Shown: piece by piece, positions 56,721 to 64,000 of the stretch
How the letters are laid out: each line of letters starts with the position of its first letter
How positions within the stretch are numbered: position 1 is the stretch's first letter
From: Pohlia nutans
Taxonomy: Eukaryota; Streptophyta; Bryopsida; Bryales; Mniaceae
Assembly (NCBI GenBank): GCA_022496805.1
Contig: CM040104.1
Location: 860,650 to 924,649 of the forward strand
Reading direction: 5' to 3'
DNA length: 64,000 nt
Notes under the pieces: generated by a model
What the model saw: the letters and a program-made list of their open reading frames with translations, nothing else
Databases searched by the model: none
Told to the model about the DNA's origin: nothing
Translations under genes and position numbers: made by a program

Positions 56721-57479
56721 TGTATGCGTTGTGTAACTGTCAGTCGCCGAGGGGGTGAATACAAGTTCTTGATACAAGAATGTGTGAAGCACGACTTCTC
56801 CAACTGGATGATAAAGAGAACCACGAGGAACCTACAAAAAAGAGGGTGGTCAAGTGGGTAGAGAAAGCAGGCAATCCATCGTCGAAAAAGGTAAGAGGCG
56901 GTGTGAAGTTCCCATTGGTAAGGGGACTATGGAAGCACTCAAGGCAGCTTTAAATGTATGAAGTAAGATTCTCATAATTAGATAGTCCATATATTCATTA
57001 GGAATACAAGCTCAAAATGCAAGATAGTAAATCTGTATAAGAATCTATTTGGCTTTGTTTCGAGATGTTTACTACTAAATATGAGTGAACCCATTCACAA
57101 TTGTCTGAACTCAATTCTATGTCCCTAATGATTGCCTCTTTTGTATTTGCAATGTACATCCTTGCGTAAACCTAGTTTTTGGTCTGTTATCTTAAATGCT
57201 ACACTATATGACGCATGACTACAATACATCGATATTTCTTGGATTGACTACTGAAAAGTGATTGGAATTTACGGCTAAAAGTAATGCAGATCTAACTCAA
57301 CATAGTCACATACATCGCACAGAAATCCCAGTAATGTGATTCTCAATCACCCGTTAAATCAATCTATTAAGTCATACACTAAGATATATATCAGCAATAA
57401 GATGACATCAATTAGTCATGTAATGTTTGCAGTGTTCTCAATACTGTGACTACAACCAATTATATAATGTTCGCACTGA

Positions 57480-57790
57480 AGCTAAAATGTGACAGACAAT
57501 CTCAAAAATTTAACTAGAACTAGTCACAAAGCTTGCAGTCACATTCCAATTGGCCTGCCACATCAGTCAAAATACAACTCCAGTCAAAATATCACTAGAA
57601 GTTACATTCCACATGGACAACATTTTGAGCCAAAATATGACTTGTTATAGTCACATTCCACGTCGGCTGAAAATATGACTAGCAGTCACATTCCACGTGG
57701 AGGTGTCGCGTCAAAAAAAATATAAAGTCTAAATAGTCACATTCCACGCCAGCTAAAAATATGACTCCACAAAGTCACATGCCACGTCGG
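57480..57790. repeat. AGTCACATTCCACGT repeat cluster
   Basis: Six variants of AAAATATGACT...AGTCACATTCCACGTCGG lie 30-60 bp apart. Together with the CTAGTCA units upstream they look like a CACTA-type subterminal region, although no CACTA terminus was found nearby. Confidence 0.65.
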
Positions 57791-58098
57791 ATTTTGGTCT
57801 CGGCTGCTCGGGCAGGTCAATGAAAGTCTTGGTCTAGAGGGCCGGTCAACTTGGGGGCGGAAACGCTGACGTGGCACGTACATTGAGCCCCTTATACATT
57901 TTCACTCATATTTATGAATATGGCTCACTCTCCGAAGCAACTCGTCGGTAATGAGCCCGCCCTGTCATCCTGCTCATCTCATTATCCAAAACCATAGTGC
58001 AGTTACATTCTCCAAAACCACTACACTCATATTTTCCGATTTTGTGACTGCACGCAATCACAAATGCCAGTTACAAAATACCCATTCTGTTGTAGTAT

Positions 58099-59590
58099 GG
58101 GGGAAGAAATGGGAGTCGCTACAACAGGCGCGCAAGAAGCAGGCTTCGCACAATCCCCTGAAACTTTCACCCCCAACGTTGAGGTAGCAGATTGAGGCCA
58201 TCATTGACACACTTGCGAGCCATATTGACGACAAGCCATCTGCTGCAAACATGGCTTCTAGATCAAAACTAGGCGCTGGTGGCAACAATAGCACCTTTGT
58301 TACGGATAGCAGCAACAAAGGGAGCATGGGAGCAGAGGGAGCGCTGCGTCGAATTCATTCCGGGAGTCGCTCTCCGAAGGATGTTGAGAACAAGAGACAT
58401 GGCAGGTCTAACCCTGATAGCAGCAGACATGAGGAGCGGACCACTTCGGATTCCAAGGCAAAATTAGACAAAGCGAGCTTAAAGAGGGCTGAAGTGGAGC
58501 ACCCAGTTGTGAAAATGGAGGCTACACGGGAATGCATTGCAAGCGATTTGCGAAACTAAGCGGACCCTCTTAAAAGAGAAGGAGGATGAAGAAAGCAGTT
58601 TTTATGAAGAGGTTGCTACCGTAGGTAATGGCAGCAAGACAGCGGCGGCCGCCGGCAACGATGTAGAAAAGAGGCGCTTAGAAAGCATTGCCCGTCTTTG
58701 TGGTGATCAACTGACCCTTGCAATGGCAGCCGCTAGAGAAGCCTAATAGCGCATTGACACAAAGGAGGCGCAATTAAAGGATGTGGAGAGCGACATTCAA
58801 AAACGCTGTAACGAGGTTGGAGTTCTCACTGTAGAAATCAAGTCCCTCAAGCTGGCAACAACATTTCTACGACCCAAGAAAGTCTTTTCACACTTACCAT
58901 CTGAGTTCTGAACCCTGCCCATCCAAATTTCAGACCCATGTCTTTTCTGCAACCGATACTTTGTTGACATAGCTTATGTACCCTTAACGTGCGGATGCTT
59001 AGCACATCCACATTGATGTTTCAATTTGTATTCGTGTTTGTCGCAAAGTGTAGTCAATGCTAATGCGTTGTGACCGAAGGGTGGCTTGGATAGTGGGGAT
59101 TTTTACTACATGAGAAGACTCAAGCGGAACTACATCTACATGAAGAGATTCTGTAATCCGAGTTTAATATACCATGTTTCCAACAAACATTTGATGGCAG
59201 CAAGAGGGCCGCTGAGATAATTCTGTTGCAGTTGGAGGATGAGGGTTGGCGAAAGAAGAAAGCCCATATTGAAGACTTTGGGGAGATGTCAAAGACTTTG
59301 GACGTTGCAAACAGGAAGGTGCGGAATGCCTCTACCACAACTCTGTTGCGAGCAGCCGCAATGGAGATGAAAGACGTTGCCACGACTAACGTGAAAGACA
59401 ACGTTAAGATTGTACAGAGAACACAAGCCTCTCTACATGTCAAGGTTGAGGGCACCAACGGAGATGGAGGTGACCCGGATAGTGAGGCGCACCCCCAATA
59501 AGTCGTAGGAGCAGGTGATGACAAGGAGAACTTAGAAGGTCTCGACAGCCTCATTGACGCGATTGGAATAGCGGCAGTAGAGCAGGTGTG
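58099..59590 (+). pseudogene. Coiled-coil protein gene with multiple stops
   Basis: Starts after an acceptor-like tctgttgtag. Segments in order: WGKKWESLQQARKKQASHN, QIEAIIDTLASHIDDKP, then a Ser/Arg/Lys-rich part (GSRSPKDVENKRHGRSNPDS). A shift near 58550 leads to TKRTLLKEKEDEESSFYEEV, DVEKRRLESIARLCGDQL and DTKEAQLKDVESDIQKRC. A second exon (about 59115-59590) reads LQLEDEGWRKKKAHIEDFGE and NLEGLDSLIDAIGIAAVEQV. Stops are TAG before QIEA, TAA TAG before RIDTK, TAA in exon 2 before SEFN and TAA before VVGAG; all fit Gln codons. Heptad-like spacing suggests coiled coils. No family was recognised. It resembles coiled-coil ORFs that accompany plant CACTA or other transposons. Confidence 0.5.
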
Positions 59591-60111
59591 AAGTTTTGTT
59601 GTAAACAGAGCTATAATGGACTGACTTTTGCAAAATCGACGGAGTTTGTTGTTTGATTTTTATTGGCTGAGTGCTATTGTACTCTTTGTTATCAATTGCG
59701 GTCGAGGACAATAGTTGATGTCAACAATGTGTAAATATTATGTTTTAGTGAGTGAAAGATCAGACGTTGTGAAGTTGTTCACCCCTTTTGATTGAGAACT
59801 CATGGTGAATAAATGTATCGGTGTAATTGAATCATCTACATGTGGTTGCAACTTTGTCCCAATGTTTCCTGGAAGTCACATATGTTCTGCAGGTGGATTT
59901 TGCTTGCACCAGGCGTTTTGACTAGGAATTGCATTGATTAGTAGAAAATGCAACCATGAGTCCCGGGGGAGCATGTTGAATTTTTTGAGGGGTGCAGTAC
60001 ATAGAAAGGGGTTGAAAGCATGTGAATAGAATGAGTGGAAGAAAGGGGAAAAGGATAAGCCCAACGAAAACTTGCAGACCAAAACAATAAAATAAAATAA
60101 AAACATATAAT

Positions 60112-60115
<4 letters not shown>
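59591..60115. other. No gene recognised
   Basis: Spacer between the coiled-coil gene and the TA microsatellite. Only short frames are present. Confidence 0.4.
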
Positions 60116-60146
<31 letters not shown>

Positions 60147-60148
60147 TA
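60116..60148. repeat. (TA)n microsatellite
   Basis: About 16 uninterrupted TA units, followed by ACTAGAAGAGCAAG. Confidence 0.95.
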
Positions 60149-60529
60149 GAAGAGCAAGAAGAACATTGATGCAGATAAATCTCGGTGATTGTAAGAAATC
60201 ACAAATACATCGGTTTAGAGAGCGGTTGAGACCAAAGTGTATGGACCAAATGGTCATTGTGGGGAACCCAAAACCTGTATGGAATATACCGTAGGCGGCG
60301 ATATGAAGACCCTAATAGAATTACTAAATAGAAAGCCTCTTATCTTACCCTTCTATGATCTTGATGGTTATTGGAATCGCGACCTTAGCAACAAGTAGGT
60401 GTCTCTCATTGCATTTGTTGATTTCTATCAATGCTTCAAACGAGCTCTGTTAGTTTGGTTTGCTTCCAGCAAGTAGCAAAAGCTTACGTACCATAAACCG
60501 AGGGAATGGTGCGACCAACGTACCTTTTT

Positions 60530-60720
60530 TTGTGAAAACCGATTGCCTCTAGCATAACCATGTTGTAATCTTCCAGAACATCATCTCGAAGCGTCATTGC
60601 AATTTCGTGGCGCAAAAGGGATACTGGCCATGCTTTGCCCACTTGAAATGTTGGCATCGCGCTTCGTCTAAACACACAACACACTTCCACCATCTCCACG
60701 TCCGGAAAGTGGTCAATCGC
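60530..60720 (-). other. Exon-like minus-strand segment, unidentified
   Basis: An open frame (FPDVEMVEVCCVFRRSAMPT, FQVGKAWPVSLLRHEIAMTL, EDYNMVMLEAIGFHKK) ends at a donor-like GTACGT near 60530. At its right edge the second CCGG-rich element begins, so a gene or transposon ORF may have been interrupted here. No family was recognised. Confidence 0.3.
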
Positions 60721-61077
60721 ATCTGTCGAACCTCGTTTTATTCAAAAACGGGCAGTTAGGGTTTTTAGGGCAGTAAGGGGTAGCCCCAGCCGCCATAAAT
60801 AGGAGAAGTAGCATCTATGATGGCCTTTTTATTTATTTGGAGAGAGTGGCGCTCTCACGCGCGCTTAAGTGATTGCTACGGAACCAAGAATGGCGATGGA
60901 CCCGGCAGGATACCGGATAGGAAACCGGGCATCGGAGGACGGGCCCCTGACGGATCCGGCCATGATCCGGAATTTGGGTTGACTTAAATTAGGCGGCTGA
61001 TTATTCATTCCTCCCCAATTCCTCCAGCCCTCCTCGCGCATCCCATTTTGTGTTTCTGGATGATGTTAGGGTTCACA

Positions 61078-61300
61078 GTGAGCGCCCGGAGAGAGAGAAC
61101 AGGGTGCGCTCAGAGATAGAGAAGGGTGAGCGTCCGGAGATTGAGCGCCAGAAACTTAGGCGGAGTTCACGGAAAGAAGAGAGTGCGCGCCCGGGGAGTG
61201 AGGCGCGAGGGCTCTAGGAAGTTAGGCGCAAATCACAGAAGAGAAAGAGTGCGCACCCGGAGAGAGAGGCGCGCAACTTACGGAGTAGGAGAGAGGTGCG
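61078..61300 (+). repeat. ~65-bp tandem repeat in the leader of the element
   Basis: Three imperfect units with GTGCGCNCCGGAGAGAGAGG and AACTTAGGCGNAGTTCACGG-like blocks. The copy at 28.2-28.3 kb has only about one and a half units, so the number varies between copies. Confidence 0.75.
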
Positions 61301-61316
61301 TCCAGAGGCAGCGGCT

Positions 61317-62387
61317 ATGGCGCGCAGGGGAAAAAGAGGGTTAGGGTCCAAAATCCCGGAGAAGAGAGTGCTTCCGGCCATTCCACAGCACTCGGGAGAC
61401 TTTGAGGAGCTGGTCACAGATCTCACGGCCATAGGATGGATAGGACTTTTTCGCAGGGTGTGGGATGTGCAGGACGCAAAGATGTTGGCGGAGATTGAGG
61501 GCGGAACTATGGAGCCAGCCTTCCGGTCAAGCTACATCCGGACAAACTACTGAAATTGGACCCGGGAGCACTGGCGCTTCACATATGGCTTCCCGGAGAC
61601 AGACCAGGACCTTGAACCGGGCAACAAGGGAGACACGGAGTGGGCGAAGAAGCATTTCAGCTTCCTCTCGGATCACGACAGATTCAAGGTGGAGGATTGC
61701 TTGAATCCCCGGGAGCAGCGTCTTCTCCAATTTGTGGTGCCCATCCTCAACCCTAAGAAGCCCACCACCCTCACGGTCACGTTGGCGAAGGGCATCCACT
61801 CCGCGCTGCATTACAAGAAGAAGATCAACTGGGGCTTTTTGGTGCACCGGAATGCCAAACGGATGGCAACCAATCTCGGAGGTAAGAACGGTTGCCCTCT
61901 TGCCCCTTTCCTTTATCACCTGTACGAGAAGCACAGATGCATCACGGAACAGGAGAAGAAGAGGCTCGTGATCCCACCGATTCTGGGAGAGAGAAGTCCG
62001 GCCAAGAGGAAGGCAGCGCATCCGGGAGGAAAAGAGAACCGGCCGAGGCATGCACCGGAACCGGAGGAGAGAGAAATGGTCCACTCGGTGGGAAGTGAGC
62101 GGCCGAGGACGCCCCAACCAGACAGGGGAAGCATCCGGGAGGAACGCCGGAAGGAAAGGGAGGATCCGGTGCGGGGCACCGGGTGGCGCCAGGGACATCC
62201 CGGAGGAGAGAAGAAAGAAGAAGGAGGATCGCCCGGAAGAAGGACAACCAGGTGGTGCTACGCCGCAACGGGAGGAGCGGCAGAAGAAAAGGGAGGACCC
62301 GGAGAAGGGCCGACCGGGTGGAGCAAGGCCTCGACAGGAGGAGAGGTCGAAACGGAGGGAAGACCCGGAAGGAGTCCAACCGGTTGA
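61317..62387 (+). pseudogene. Protein gene of the CCGG-rich element (second copy)
   Basis: From ATG 61317 the frame reads MARRGKRGLGSKIPEKRVLP, LFRRVWDVQDAKMLAEI, then TGA at 61551, and continues in register with NWTREHWRF, DRFKVEDCLNPREQRLLQFV, VPILNPKKPTTLTVTLAKGI, HSALHYKKKINWGF and PLAPFLYHLYEKHRCITEQE. An Arg/Gly/Glu-rich repetitive tail follows to TGA 62385. Shared positions with the 28.2-kb copy (PREKRLLQF, SALHYKK, KPTT) show a conserved fold core. The ancestor of the TGA is unclear: in the other copy the matching position is Lys, next to its own TAA. No known domain was recognised; a gag-like role is a guess. Confidence 0.6.
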
Positions 62388-62433
62388 GGAAGGACCGCAA
62401 CCGGAGCTGAGGAGGAAGAAGAAGGAAGATCAC

Positions 62434-64000
62434 TACTAGAAAATGTTGTCCAGATCAACAGATAACCAACAGATACGCGTTGGTTTAGGCAGTGCATTGA
62501 CCAAGACAACTGAAATTCAATCTTTCTGTGCAGATAGTCAAAATACAAGCCAATGTTCTGTTGATTTGGGTAGTGTACTTTTCAAACATCCAAATTTGAT
62601 GACGTGGTTCCTGCTTGGCTTATGTGGCATGTCCACATTTTATGTCATGTAAATTTGAATACATTGCACGTTTTTTACATTGGTTATTCCTGAAATTCCC
62701 TTACTTGCCTCCTGTGGAAACTACTCAGGTTACTTCTTCAGTTCATGCACTGGTCTCCTTGACAAAAATTACTTTACAGAAATGAAAGTTTCTTTACTAT
62801 ATGAAAAACCAACCGCCCATTGATATGTAAAAATATCATTGACGTGGAAATGTAAAAATTCGGTGTAAAGTAATAGTAACCATTTCTATCCTATTCTTTC
62901 ACGGCCCCCTATGTCAATTTTTTTCTATTTTTAATTTTCAACATCTGAGCTAGAATGTCTAATCTTCTCCCTAGGACCATGTTGTGTACTACATGACCCA
63001 TACAATGAACAATATAGCCTTTGCAAAATCTGAGCACTATTTACTGTGCTATGAAAGGAGTAGAGAACTTTTTATCCACAACGCACTGCATGTGATAGCT
63101 CCATTGTTTCTGATGTCATATGAGGCTTGCCTAATTTCACGATGACCTCCTGAACAACATATTTTGGTAATAATCTCGCTGCATGGTCCTTTGTGTGGGC
63201 TGTACTGTCAAAGTGCAACTGCAATTACATTTAGGATGTAATAACCTGTAAATGGCCGTAGTTAGGTGTTTTAAAGCATCATATCATCCTCTTTATTTTC
63301 ATTTTCTTATGAATACTTCTTTCCTCTTGATAGAAATTACTAATTTCAACTTTTAAATACAATAACTTCTGTTATGTCACCTATTTCTCCCATGTCTTCA
63401 AGTACGGTCCAGAAATATCCATAATTTTGCAATTTCATCTTCTTCACTTCTCACGCTAAAATCTTGTACTTATTATGTAAACTCCTTCAAAACTTTTTAC
63501 TATGGACTCCCATGTTCACAGTTAACAATAGCCTACGGTTTTAGTAGAAAAATATTAAATTTTGAGGGAACTTTTAATTCTGCTCACAGTGCCGGTTCTC
63601 CATATAAAAATAGCTTTTCTAGTACGATATTCCACTTCAAATTGTTGGACTCAAAATACATATTACATTCCCATTTTTGTATCACATACCTCAACACGAT
63701 TCATTTTTTAAAAAGCATTAGCAAACTACACCATGGGTACCTACCCAAACATTGAAATGTCCGAGTTGGGACACTTGGTCCTTTCAGGGTTTATTAATTT
63801 GCATCTCAACCAGCAATTTTTGATATCCATCCAACAATTTCATGGGAGAGTGTCGATTCTATATATAATAGTGATGTTTTTAGGATTTCTCAATTAGGGC
63901 TTTACCAGATCCACATATAATAGTTCAGTGTTGATACTTGAGTTAGCCCTTGGTTGCTTGTATGATGTCCAGTGTCTGGTTTCCATAAATAACCATGCCT
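62434..64000 (+). mobile_element. CACTA element, left end (continues past the window)
   Basis: CACTACTAGAAAATGTTGTC at 62434 is a classical plant CACTA terminus. The preceding GAT would be the left copy of the 3-bp target duplication. A short palindromic CCAACAGATACGCGTTGG follows at 62467. The remaining 1.5 kb is A+T-rich with no supported gene and may be subterminal DNA. The right end is not in the window, so extent and coding content are unknown. Confidence 0.7.

Larger units (their letters stand above)
60728..62433 (+). mobile_element. Second, truncated copy of the CCGG-rich element
   Basis: Homologous in opposite orientation to 28657-26900: TCGAACCTCG, GCAGTTAGGGTTTTTAGGGC and TAGCCCCAGCCGCCATAAAT are shared nearly base for base with the 28.6-kb end, and the coding part aligns. 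It is not a simple inverted duplicate, since many substitutions separate the two. It ends abruptly at 62433, where CACTACTAG begins, so the 3' part is either beyond the inserted CACTA element or lost. The exact left edge is uncertain by about 20 bp. Confidence 0.7.

Noticed and set aside
61527..62433. Minus-strand frames of 163-223 codons
   Set aside because: Antisense shadows of the second CCGG-rich element gene.

Overview
The window looks like nuclear DNA of a land plant, from a gene-poor, heavily methylated, transposon-filled region. Reasons: an almost complete Ty1/copia LTR retrotransposon; several CACTA (En/Spm) pieces with TNP2-type and PTTA-type proteins; MITEs; and short decayed pieces of plant-type genes (formin FH2, PDR-type ABCG transporter, an FAD-dependent oxidoreductase). 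I saw no rRNA or tRNA gene, CRISPR array or prokaryotic operon, and no intact cellular gene. The clade within plants cannot be fixed from this sequence.

Layout. 0-1 kb: a hairpin and a degenerate 17-bp satellite. 1.9-3.8 kb: two minus-strand exon-like pieces. 3.90-9.55 kb: a copia element on the minus strand with about 2.5% LTR divergence, a nonsense codon near the start of gag and a lost catalytic Glu in integrase. 9.6-14.1 kb: inverted and tandem repeats and nested foldback MITEs. 15.2-19.9 kb: a string of gene fragments (ABCG, acidic protein, formin) and a TNP2 C-terminal piece, ending at a CACTA terminus at 19886.

19.9-47.1 kb: the most interesting part, a three-level nest. The outermost level is a large, unrecognised multi-exon gene on the plus strand (exons at 21.2-22.7, 41.9-43.0, 43.6-44.5, 44.75-45.05 and 45.27-46.0 kb). 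It has a GQH (ParB/DndB-like) segment, a Gln-rich coiled coil and an FCP1-like HAD segment. Its upstream and intronic DNA carries many copies of a quasi-palindrome, TTTAGGTCGA/TCGACCTAAA. It is split by a CACTA-like element that starts at 22803 and carries two divergent genes: PTTA-like on minus (32.4-23.7 kb) and TNP2 transposase on plus (36.6-40.8 kb). The PTTA-like gene is split in turn by a 3.76-kb CCGG-rich element (24916-28673) flanked by a 6-bp target duplication.

48.3-54.1 kb: a minus-strand transposase-like gene with zinc fingers, an AT hook and an RNase-H-like core, broken by three one-base frameshifts, followed by an intact 183-aa ORF. 55.7-59.6 kb: tandem and subterminal repeats and a coiled-coil gene with stops. 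60.7-62.43 kb: a second copy of the CCGG-rich element, ending exactly where another CACTA element begins (62434 to the window end).

Across unrelated elements the same damage recurs. Long frames stay free of indels but carry many TAG/TAA/TGA codons where CAG/CAA/CGA would fit. This suggests C-to-T change at methylated cytosines in plant CHG and CG contexts.
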